A stretch of DNA of 34,546 bases from an uncultured Bacilli bacterium (GTDB lineage: Bacteria > Bacillota_I > Bacilli_A > RF39 > UBA660): positions 1 to 34,546 of the forward strand of contig CANRHM010000002.1 in assembly GCA_947630415.1 (NCBI GenBank), read 5' to 3'. Position 1 is the stretch's first letter. Every line of letters starts with the position of its first letter. The notes under the pieces are model-generated. The model was not told where the DNA came from. It saw only the letters and a program-made list of their open reading frames with translations, and ran no database searches. The translations under genes and the position numbers were made by a program. Shown here in pieces: positions 17,207-23,481 of this stretch.

Positions 17207-18277
17207 TTAATTTTTAATTACGATATCGCAATACTTATCGCCCACTATCTCTTTAATACCATCCATTTTAAAAATTGTATTTACAATAAGTGGCAAAAAG
17301 AAAATTAAAACCGCTGCAATAGCACGTTTTACAAAATTGCTAGTAGCTTTCTTTAATGCATCTTGATCATTGGCAATAGTTGCCTTTCCAAAATCTAATA
17401 AACCAAACACAACAAGCAATAAAGGAGCTATAATTTGTATCCAGCCAAAGACCTTACTTATAATGTCTGTAATCTCGCCATATTGTTCATCACAAATAAT
17501 ATCTACTTCTTCTGTGGCACCAAAGTAATTGCTATAATTCGTATTATAAGCAGTAGAAGTTACCACACCTGTAAGATAGCTAACATTATCCTTGTCGTGT
17601 TGAGAAATATCATTACTATTTTGAACCTCTCCATTGAAACTTTTTAACGAATTTTCTAGTTTTTCTAAATCCACTCCATCATTAACTGTATTTTTAAAAT
17701 CGTTAAAATTATTACAACTGGTCCCCAAAGTTTTTTCTTGTCCATTAATCCAATTAACTAGTGCATCTTTACTTTTCAAAAAGGCATCACTTTTTTCATA
17801 AAAATCCGTCAAAGAACATGCACTAAGGCTTGTGCAATTAGCTAAGGAATTAGCATTTGTTTCCAAGGTGCTCTTTAATTCTTTTCCTTTTTCAGAGCCC
17901 CTTCGATTATACATATTGCAAGCTTCATTTTGTTGCTGTTGCTCTTGAGTTATTACTTCTTCCTCTGTAATAGTATGATCTCTTAGATAAGGTGGTTCAG
18001 TTATAAGATGTTCTCGATATCTAAAAGAATAATGAGCCTTACCAGGATTAAAGTTAAAACTTCCTTCATATTTTTTTTCACTTTCTATTTCCTCAAAATG
18101 CTCATCACTAGTAGTCAAAATAAATCCCTCATCAGCTTCTATCGTGCACGTATAATTATTTTCATTAATCTCCTTACATTGAACAGTTATTGCCTTTGCT
18201 TTAATAGGTAATATAAAAAGAATCCCCATTATTAATATTGTAAACATTTGATACTTTAAAAATTGCTTATTTTTCAT
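17207..18277 (-). CDS. Exported protein with C-terminal VirB2-like pilin segment
   Basis: A 356-residue protein starting at the ATG at 18277, which has GAGGTGG just upstream; a TTG at 18292 would add five residues but has no ribosome site. A signal peptide (about residues 1-27, ending near KAKA) precedes about 230 extracellular residues with ten or more cysteines and a Gln/Glu-rich linker. The final 90 residues carry two hydrophobic helices separated by a charged loop, in the layout of VirB2/TrbC pilins. This part aligns without gaps to the 119-residue protein at 20426-20785, sharing DxGKA, a KxA step and KRAIAAV. It is the first gene of the T4SS operon and has a strong promoter. It could be a pilin with a large displayed head, or a VirB2-like core anchor with a surface domain. 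Confidence 0.8.
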   Translation of the reverse strand: MKNKQFLKYQMFTILIMGILFILPIKAKAITVQCKEINENNYTCTIEADEGFILTTSDEHFEEIESEKKYEGSFNFNPGKAHYSFRYREHLITEPPYLRDHTITEEEVITQEQQQQNEACNMYNRRGSEKGKELKSTLETNANSLANCTSLSACSLTDFYEKSDAFLKSKDALVNWINGQEKTLGTSCNNFNDFKNTVNDGVDLEKLENSLKSFNGEVQNSNDISQHDKDNVSYLTGVVTSTAYNTNYSNYFGATEEVDIICDEQYGEITDIISKVFGWIQIIAPLLLVVFGLLDFGKATIANDQDALKKATSNFVKRAIAAVLIFFLPLIVNTIFKMDGIKEIVGDKYCDIVIKN

Positions 18278-18307
18278 AATCCACCTCAGCAAAATTTCCC
18301 TAATAAC

Positions 18308-18335
18308 ATTATAGCATAAATGAGATGGTTATCAA
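18308..18335 (-). promoter_or_regulatory. Promoter of the T4SS operon
   Basis: TTGATA (complement of 18330-18335) and a perfect TATAAT (complement of 18308-18313) are spaced by 16 bases, about 30 bases before the start of the VirB2-fusion gene. It lies between this gene and the terminator at 18371-18395, so the downstream T4SS genes can be transcribed independently of the Tad module. Confidence 0.75.
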
Positions 18336-18370
18336 TCATTTATTTTGCTTTTTTTATCAATTACAACTTA

Positions 18371-18395
18371 AAAAATCCTCTTTCATAAGAGAGGA
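18371..18395 (-). terminator. Terminator after the PT-rich lipoprotein gene
   Basis: On the minus strand, an 8-base stem (arms 18388-18395 and 18376-18383) with a 4-base loop is followed by TTTTTT. It lies 5 bases after the lipoprotein stop and separates that gene from the T4SS promoter. Confidence 0.85.
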
Positions 18396-18400
18396 CTTTC

Positions 18401-19165
18401 TTAAGTTCTGTTTAATACTTTTAAGTATTCTTCTTTATCTTTATTTTCCCAAATACTTGGAATATCTGGTTCTTCTACCGTATCTGTTAAATATTTCGTT
18501 TCAAGGTAATAATTTCCCCAGTTATAAGGAAAACGCCAATCGAAACTAAAATTATAAAATTTCTTACCTGAATCTGTTACTCTTTTGTGTAATTCAAATC
18601 CTAAATGATCTCCATGATATTGAAGTTCTTTTAAAACCCCTGCTTCATATAACTGATCAATATAATGTATTTCTACTAATGTACAATCTTGTAAATCAAC
18701 TTCTTCTCCAGTTAAGTAATCAAAGATAGAAGTTTCTGTATTTTCACCACAATTTACAAGATATACATTATATTCACCTGTCTCTTTTTGGGTAAAAACA
18801 AAGGCCGCTCCTTCTTCAGTGGTAAACTGCATCAAATAATGGTCACCATAATGAGCAGCCGTAACAGAATCAGGTAAAATGGACTCTGAAATACCATAAT
18901 CGATTTCTGTAAAAAGGACTGGTGGCTCAGGAGTCGGTGTTGGTGTAGGAATAGGTGTTGGAGTTGGTGTAGGTGGTACTACCGTAGGAACTGGTGTTGC
19001 AACCGGTTTTGCTTCCACTTTATTTTTTGCTGCGCAGCTTACAAAAGTTAAACTTCCAAGCAATGCTAAACTAATAACTCCTAATCGAATACGATTTTGA
19101 TTGTTTATCGTTTTTTTATTATGTTCTTTTTTTATTTCATCTAAATTATTAGAACTTATTTTCAT
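18401..19165 (-). CDS. PT-linker surface lipoprotein, unknown
   Basis: A 254-residue exported protein. A basic N-terminus of about 27 residues, unusually long, leads to a hydrophobic stretch and a lipobox-like FVSC, so it is probably a lipid-anchored lipoprotein. After the cysteine a Pro/Thr-rich linker made of repeated PT dipeptides spans about 25 residues and likely crosses the wall. The remaining about 170-residue domain, with two cysteines and many aromatic residues, is not recognised. The ATG at 19165 is preferred because AGGGGG lies 9 bases upstream; an ATG at 19183 is also in frame. It has its own TATAAT and terminator, so it forms a single-gene unit between the Tad and T4SS modules. 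It is possibly a surface accessory of the machine; function unknown. Confidence 0.75.
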   Translation of the reverse strand: MKISSNNLDEIKKEHNKKTINNQNRIRLGVISLALLGSLTFVSCAAKNKVEAKPVATPVPTVVPPTPTPTPIPTPTPTPEPPVLFTEIDYGISESILPDSVTAAHYGDHYLMQFTTEEGAAFVFTQKETGEYNVYLVNCGENTETSIFDYLTGEEVDLQDCTLVEIHYIDQLYEAGVLKELQYHGDHLGFELHKRVTDSGKKFYNFSFDWRFPYNWGNYYLETKYLTDTVEEPDIPSIWENKDKEEYLKVLNRT

Positions 19166-19194
19166 TTTTATTTTCCCCCTCATTTCGCCAGCAT

Positions 19195-19200
19195 ATTATA
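19195..19200 (-). promoter_or_regulatory. Probable -10 of the lipoprotein gene
   Basis: A perfect TATAAT (complement of 19195-19200) lies 29 bases before the ATG at 19165. No recognisable -35 is present at 16-18 bases; the space is occupied by the repeated CCAAxTATG sites, which may bind an activator. Confidence 0.5.
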
Positions 19201-19211
19201 CTACTTTTTAC

Positions 19212-19261
19212 CATAATTGGATGTTTTTTCCATATTTGGTAGAAATTTGAACATATTTGGT
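19212..19261 (-). repeat. Phased direct repeats CCAAATATG, possible operator
   Basis: On the minus strand ACCAAATATG occurs twice exactly (complements of 19252-19261 and 19231-19240, 21 bases apart). A third near copy, CCAATTATG (complement of 19212-19220), lies 19 bases further on, directly upstream of the TATAAT. Spacing of about two helical turns fits a regulator binding one face of the DNA. Confidence 0.5.
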
Positions 19262-20355
19262 TATTTTATAAGATAAGGATCCTCTAATGTACCAATTCCA
19301 GATTTATATTGAACATTTTGTTGAAGATAAATGACTGGACGTACATCACCAAAAGTAAAAGCATTAACGGGATCTGGAACTCCTCTATTTATAATGTATA
19401 CAAATGAACTAATTCTACTATTTGCCGTAACTGTCCACCATCCTTGTGAAAATATACGCCCTAAATAGTTATAGTTTTGACAAGTTTTACTTTCTGGTTT
19501 ACAAGTGCTATCCAAGCTTGCATTCATAACATCATATGCTGGAATAAGTCCAATAGCTTCATTCTCTAATAATTTACTACATTCGGTACTGCCATCTAAT
19601 GAAGTGGTATCACTATTGCGCATACCAATACAAATCGAATGAGACGCAATCAATTTCTTTTCATTATCTGTAAAGTAATCGTTATAGAAATTGTTTACTG
19701 TCGTACGAATACGGCTTTTCTCATAGTCGTTAATTCCTTCGTTTCCATTCGTATCTACATTGTAACGATCATCCCAAACAGAACGATCAATTTTATCATC
19801 TTGTAATAAAAGCATGATATATCCATCTTTATCAACTTTAATAATACGCCAATCCACGCCTGCAAAATGAAGGATATTTTGTGGTCTTTCTCCACGATAT
19901 ACATATTCGTTGTTAAGTTCATATAAACCACTTTGGTCTTGCGTTAATACACCTAATTGATCTTTAATATGAGCCGTTAATAGCTCTGTTTCATAGGCTT
20001 CCCCACAACTAATGTAAGAAGTATAGTAATATTCTCCACGAGTATTGGTAACGGTAGCAGAACCATTACAAGAAGTGTTCTCATCTTTGGTCATATCTAC
20101 AAACGATTTAATAAGTTCTTCCTGTACTAAAGTAGATGCATCCACCGTTGCCGTTTCTCCATCTTCTTTTGGTAGCAATTCTTTGTGAAGAGCATAATAT
20201 CTTTGTCCAGCTTCAAGTAATCTTTCTTCCATTTGACTATAAGATAAACTACGATTTTGTAATAGGAAGAAAATAGCAACAATCATAATTAATAAGACAA
20301 TTGCTCCAACCACACTTCCTAAAATAATATACATTTTTTTCTTTTTAGAATCCAT
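19261..20355 (-). CDS. Anchored WRII-domain surface protein (paralogue of 30570-32414)
   Basis: A 364-residue protein. I start it at ATG 20355, with GAGG upstream and MDSKKKK ahead of one membrane helix (about 9-32). A longer reading from 20523 would run through the pilin gene in another frame and its terminator, and is rejected. Residues 40-75 (QMEERLLEAGQRYYALH, then LLPKEDGE) and an SC pair pattern match the start of the 614-residue protein of the Tad operon. The C-terminal domain starts at FAGVDWRIIKVDKDG and ends with VRPVIYL and a GTLEDPYLIK-type tail. This domain resembles DUF6273-like surface domains; I do not know its function. The alternation of helix, polar head and cysteines suggests a pilus-associated or adhesin-like protein. 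Confidence 0.78.
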   Translation of the reverse strand: MDSKKKKMYIILGSVVGAIVLLIMIVAIFFLLQNRSLSYSQMEERLLEAGQRYYALHKELLPKEDGETATVDASTLVQEELIKSFVDMTKDENTSCNGSATVTNTRGEYYYTSYISCGEAYETELLTAHIKDQLGVLTQDQSGLYELNNEYVYRGERPQNILHFAGVDWRIIKVDKDGYIMLLLQDDKIDRSVWDDRYNVDTNGNEGINDYEKSRIRTTVNNFYNDYFTDNEKKLIASHSICIGMRNSDTTSLDGSTECSKLLENEAIGLIPAYDVMNASLDSTCKPESKTCQNYNYLGRIFSQGWWTVTANSRISSFVYIINRGVPDPVNAFTFGDVRPVIYLQQNVQYKSGIGTLEDPYLIK

Positions 20356-20379
20356 AAAACATGCCTCTTTTCTTTCTTT

Positions 20380-20408
20380 ATTATAGCAAAAAAAAAATAT
20401 GGTTACAA
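20380..20408 (-). promoter_or_regulatory. Promoter nested in the pilin terminator
   Basis: TTGTAA (complement of 20403-20408) and a perfect TATAAT (complement of 20380-20385) are 17 bases apart. The -35 lies in the loop and inner stem of the terminator hairpin that ends the upstream pilin gene, and the spacer is the T-run. It would drive the 19261-20355 gene. Confidence 0.6.
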
Positions 20409-20418
20409 TAACCATATT
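20388..20418 (-). terminator. Terminator of the VirB2-like pilin gene
   Basis: A perfect 10-base stem (arms 20409-20418 and 20396-20405) with a 3-base loop, followed on the minus strand by ten T residues. It lies 8 bases after the pilin stop and is the strongest terminator in the window. Confidence 0.92.
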
Positions 20419-20425
20419 CATTTTA

Positions 20426-20785
20426 TTATCCTCTTGTTCCGTCTGTAACATTTGTTCCTGTTGGGTTATTCCAGCAATCACTCCAGTTACCAGTACCTTC
20501 AACACCAGTACCACTTGTTCCAAACATTCCCATTAGAAGTGAAACAATGGTAGAAACGAAGAATACTGCAACAGCCGCAATAGCACGTTTAATTAACTTA
20601 CCAGTAGCAGCCTTGATTTCCTTATCATCACTTGATAAAACAGCTTTTCCTAAATCAATAGATCCCATAACAATTAAGATAATTGGGATACCAATTTGAA
20701 TAATGGGGAAAATACCATTTTTAACAAACGCAACAATAGGACCAATACCATTACAGTTATCTGCTAAAATTTGAAATAAATCCAT
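20426..20785 (-). CDS. VirB2/TrbC-like pilin
   Basis: A 119-residue protein with two hydrophobic segments (about residues 24-44 and 65-88) separated by a charged loop containing DLGKAVLSSDDKE, KAATGKLIKRAIAAV and then FFVSTIV. This is the small two-helix layout of VirB2/TrbC major pilins of type IV secretion. The same segment recurs, without gaps over about 65 residues, at the end of the 17207-18277 product. It has a short Gly/Thr-rich, exported C-terminal tail with one cysteine and one cysteine near the start (C10). No long signal peptide is seen. It forms its own transcription unit, with a near-consensus promoter, a GGGAGG ribosome site and a strong terminator, as expected for a highly expressed structural subunit. 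Confidence 0.82.
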   Translation of the reverse strand: MDLFQILADNCNGIGPIVAFVKNGIFPIIQIGIPIILIVMGSIDLGKAVLSSDDKEIKAATGKLIKRAIAAVAVFFVSTIVSLLMGMFGTSGTGVEGTGNWSDCWNNPTGTNVTDGTRG

Positions 20786-20811
20786 TAAAATACCTCCCTT
20801 TGTATGAATTT

Positions 20812-20840
20812 ATCATACGTTTTTTTTATTTCTTTGTCAA
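20812..20840 (-). promoter_or_regulatory. Strong promoter of the VirB2-like pilin
   Basis: A perfect TTGACA (complement of 20835-20840) and TATGAT (complement of 20812-20817) are 17 bases apart, about 27 bases before the pilin ATG. This is the best sigma-A match in the window. Its -35 abuts a long palindrome. Confidence 0.85.
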
Positions 20841-20871
20841 TAACAATTGACAACATTTGTCAATTGTTATT
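20839..20871. repeat. 14-base perfect palindrome at the pilin promoter
   Basis: Arms 20839-20852 and 20858-20871 (AATAACAATTGACA and its complement) enclose 5 bases. The palindrome covers the tadZ-like stop codon and touches the pilin -35. No T-run follows on the minus strand, so it is not a typical terminator. It could be an operator, an attenuating hairpin, or a 3' stabiliser for the upstream transcript. Confidence 0.7.
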
Positions 20872-21895
20872 CATTATTTCCACGGAATAAGTTAAAGAGT
20901 CCTCCAGCATGACTTCCGTCATTTTCACTCGGTGCCTCTAAAAGGCCTAATTTAACTAAGAAATCCGTTAAAATTGAATTTTTGATACGTTCATTAAGTG
21001 GGGGTAAATTATAAAAGAACTTTGCTTTTGACTCATATTCCAAATCATTAATATCCGTCTGATTTAACATACTTTGGCAAAGAACCATTTTCTTTCCCCT
21101 CATTTTTTCAAAAATTCTACGATCCCTTTTCATCAATTTATTGAGTCTAATCGTCGAAGGCGAAAGCAAGTAAATGACATCGGTGCAAGCATCTTCTTGA
21201 TTGGAGTCATTTAAGTCCACCAAAATAATGTTTTTATCTTGATGTTTCATGACCTCGGTTGGAAATTGATCCGCATTCGATGAATACATGTCCTTTTCTT
21301 GAAAATATTGAAAATCTCTTTTATTTAATTCGATAGCGGCTACACTTCTACCATGGGATTCAAGTGTTTGCTTTAGCATGTAAATAAGTGTCGTTGCACC
21401 CGTATGATCGGTTAAATTTTTAACTCCTAAGATGACCGTACTATTCATCATGATGATGGTATCTCCTCCCCCACTCATGGTGGGAGTAGCCATTACAGTC
21501 GGTTGAATTTGACCTAGTTGATGAATATGGGCTACATCACGATAACTATTTGGATGAGAATACAAATATTGAAGTCCTTCTAGATTGGTTGTAAAGTTAT
21601 AAAATCCCATCGAAATGAGTTGTGATAAAAAACCATTTGATGTACTATCCGGATCCGTTGGAGGCAATAATAAAATGATCTTATCAACTTCTAACGACAT
21701 CGATAACTTCTGCAAATTGGATAGATTTTTATAATCTTTTATCGCTGTAACATCGAGAATCATTTTCCCAAAATAGAAATTTTGAAACATACTGATTAAT
21801 TCATCTACATCAAATTGTCCATTAAGCGATTTAATGACATCGATATCGAGCCCAGCGACCACCGCCTGCTGTTCATTCGTTATAATTACGTTCAT
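20867..21895 (-). CDS. TadZ/CpaE-like protein with degenerate P-loop
   Basis: A 342-residue soluble protein in the Tad gene order. The N-terminal about 130 residues resemble a receiver-like domain, with IILLLPPTD and DxxT segments, as in CpaE/TadZ. The second half resembles the MinD/ParA fold. Its P-loop position reads GVKNLTDHTGATTL (residues 157-170) where active relatives have KGGxGKTT, so the invariant lysines are missing. Later segments NIILVDLND and VIYLLSP... fit the Walker-B-like and following strands. TadZ proteins localise the pilus machine at a pole or site; a version without ATPase activity could be a pure scaffold. GGGTGAT precedes the ATG. The gene ends in the 14-base palindrome. 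Confidence 0.75.
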   Translation of the reverse strand: MNVIITNEQQAVVAGLDIDVIKSLNGQFDVDELISMFQNFYFGKMILDVTAIKDYKNLSNLQKLSMSLEVDKIILLLPPTDPDSTSNGFLSQLISMGFYNFTTNLEGLQYLYSHPNSYRDVAHIHQLGQIQPTVMATPTMSGGGDTIIMMNSTVILGVKNLTDHTGATTLIYMLKQTLESHGRSVAAIELNKRDFQYFQEKDMYSSNADQFPTEVMKHQDKNIILVDLNDSNQEDACTDVIYLLSPSTIRLNKLMKRDRRIFEKMRGKKMVLCQSMLNQTDINDLEYESKAKFFYNLPPLNERIKNSILTDFLVKLGLLEAPSENDGSHAGGLFNLFRGNNE

Positions 21896-21913
21896 AAGAT
21901 CACCCTTTTTATT

Positions 21914-22426
21914 CTAATAATTGGTTCCTCCGGAATTATTTAACTCACTATTCGTTCCTGAAGAATAAATCGTTTTCGTTTCTCCGCGTACGGCAAAAAC
22001 ACGAGATAAAGCTGGTAATAGCTTATCTAAAATCGGAAAACGAATTTGTACAAAGGTCTCTACAGCATAGTGAGAACCTATATATTGAGCACCTAGATTT
22101 TGCGTATTATGAGTACCTTCGATAATTCGTTTTAAACAATACCCACCATACTGTTTTTCATAATCGGTATCGCATCTAAATTCATTCGTATTATATCCTA
22201 CTTGGTTCAAGTACTCCTGAATTTGATTACAAGCATTATCGCCGTTTACACATCCACCGTATTGTCCACCGGTAAATCCTTCGTTCTTTTCGATAATACT
22301 AATAATTTCGTTTTTTACACGGAAAGCTTTGGTATAGTTAACCGTAAACGCTAAATAAGCATTTACAATCAACAAAAAGATAATGATAATTTGGATGCTC
22401 ATTGCTCCACCAATCGCTTCTCTCAT
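21914..22426 (-). CDS. TadE-like minor pilin / pseudopilin
   Basis: A 170-residue protein with a very short leader MREAIGG, then a hydrophobic helix (about residues 9-29) and an exported head with four cysteines and Gly/Asn-rich ends. The leader matches that of the 58-residue pilin encoded just upstream (MKEATG), with the pattern M-K/R-E-A-x-G. This suggests both are cut by the same prepilin-type peptidase after the glycine; no such peptidase is in the window. The helix with T and N residues and the position next to Flp and TadZ point to a TadE/TadF-type minor pilin. The identity is by architecture, not by a recognised family motif. GGTGAT lies before the ATG. Confidence 0.65.
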   Translation of the reverse strand: MREAIGGAMSIQIIIIFLLIVNAYLAFTVNYTKAFRVKNEIISIIEKNEGFTGGQYGGCVNGDNACNQIQEYLNQVGYNTNEFRCDTDYEKQYGGYCLKRIIEGTHNTQNLGAQYIGSHYAVETFVQIRFPILDKLLPALSRVFAVRGETKTIYSSGTNSELNNSGGTNY

Positions 22427-22446
22427 ACATTATCACCACTCTTTAA

Positions 22447-22623
22447 TTAATTTGTTTGAGTTTGACCTTGATTTAAATGATAGTCTGAATCGGAAATGTT
22501 ATTCCATTGGTCTTCGATCGTAGTTTGGATTTGTGGCCATAAGATCCAGAAAAATGCAACAATAGCACCAATTGCAATGATCGTAACAACGGTCATATTT
22601 AATTCTCCTGTCGCCTCTTTCAT
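22447..22623 (-). CDS. Flp-like small pilin (58 residues)
   Basis: A 58-residue protein reading MKEATGELNMTVVTIIAIG, then a hydrophobic run to about residue 30, then a polar Gln/Asn-rich tail without cysteines. A short leader, a single N-terminal helix and tiny size are the Flp pilin plan; the canonical G-x4-E cleavage context is not exact, since no glutamate stands at +5. AAAGGAGTG lies 8 bases before the ATG. An extended -10 (TGC-TATAAC) lies about 27 bases upstream. It is placed directly after tadC and before the TadE-like gene, as in Tad loci. It is short enough to be missed by length-limited gene calling. Confidence 0.75.
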   Translation of the reverse strand: MKEATGELNMTVVTIIAIGAIVAFFWILWPQIQTTIEDQWNNISDSDYHLNQGQTQTN

Positions 22624-22649
22624 TAATTGAACACTCCTTTCTATTATTA

Positions 22650-22678
22650 GTTATAGCACAATTTACTTTATTGTACAA
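22650..22678 (-). promoter_or_regulatory. Promoter of the Flp-like pilin
   Basis: Extended -10 TGC-TATAAC (hexamer complement of 22650-22655), with a poor TTGTAC -35 17 bases upstream (complement of 22673-22678), in the 81-base gap after tadC. It would allow the pilin to be made in excess of the assembly proteins. Confidence 0.5.
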
Positions 22679-22704
22679 CGTCTATTAACAACTACTTTAC
22701 ATTT

Positions 22705-23481
22705 TTAGAACATCATTAACATGGAAACAAGAATTAGAACCATGACGCCTCCACCGGTTGCAACAAGCATGATCATGGTTTGTCCTTCCATGTGGTTTAA
22801 GCGTTCCTTATATTTTTGTTCTCTTGCTTTATTTTGAAGGGAAGAAACGGTTCTTGAGAACATGAGCAAACGTTCTTGTTTTTTCTCTTGTCCACCGATT
22901 CCTAAACGATAAAGAAGCCGCATCATACGCATGGAATCACGTACGGGATAGGTATTCGCAAACTCCATATAAGGATCGATACTGGAATCTCCTGCATCAA
23001 TTCGATCAATTAATGTTCTAAGTCCTGGTTTAAAAATTTCAGGTGCATCTTCAATCGATTTACCAAGGGCTACTGGAACCGTGTAATGCTGTACCAAAAT
23101 TTCTAATCCCTTTAAATAGTATGGCAACATTATATCGATATCATGCAAATGTGCCTTATAATATTTTTTCAATTGACTGTAAGAAGATTTAAAAACTAAA
23201 TATCCTACACCTAGTGACAACACCACCGTTAAAAGGTTTAAATCCGATAAGAAAATAAACAAGAAAATGGCTGCCGTTACAATTCCATATAGAATACGTT
23301 TATTAAAAAGTTCTCTTGGATTTACTTGTTCTCCGTATTTGGCATATACTAAGAATTCGTAATCATCTTCTTTTAACATTTGGAAATATTGTTCATTATC
23401 TTTTACAAACTTTTTTCCATCAATCGTATTGTTATATAAAAGAACAAAAATAATAATCGCTGCTACTATTAGTATTTCCAT
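22705..23481 (-). CDS. TadC-like pilus platform protein (T2SSF family)
   Basis: A 258-residue inner-membrane protein of the type II secretion F/GspF group, which forms the pilus assembly platform with TadB. It has an N-terminal helix (1-16), a helix pair near 62-98, a cytoplasmic T2SSF-type domain (about 110-225, including KGLEILVQHYTVPVALGKSIEDAPE and a LYRLGIGGQEKKQERLLMFS stretch), and a C-terminal helix with GGGVMVLILVSMLMM. Its start overlaps the tadB stop by one base (TAATG). It follows tadA and tadB in the normal Tad order. Confidence 0.85.
   Translation of the reverse strand: MEILIVAAIIIFVLLYNNTIDGKKFVKDNEQYFQMLKEDDYEFLVYAKYGEQVNPRELFNKRILYGIVTAAIFLFIFLSDLNLLTVVLSLGVGYLVFKSSYSQLKKYYKAHLHDIDIMLPYYLKGLEILVQHYTVPVALGKSIEDAPEIFKPGLRTLIDRIDAGDSSIDPYMEFANTYPVRDSMRMMRLLYRLGIGGQEKKQERLLMFSRTVSSLQNKAREQKYKERLNHMEGQTMIMLVATGGGVMVLILVSMLMMF

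Noticed and set aside
18931..19010. Short tandem GT/GGTGTTGG-like repeat as a CRISPR or minisatellite
   Set aside because: It is the codon-level repeat of the PT linker in the lipoprotein, with no spacers or palindromic repeat units.
20356..20523. Upstream extension of the WRII-domain protein to 420 residues
   Set aside because: It reads the end of the pilin gene and its terminator in another frame; the ATG at 20355 has a ribosome site, a promoter and a proper membrane anchor start.
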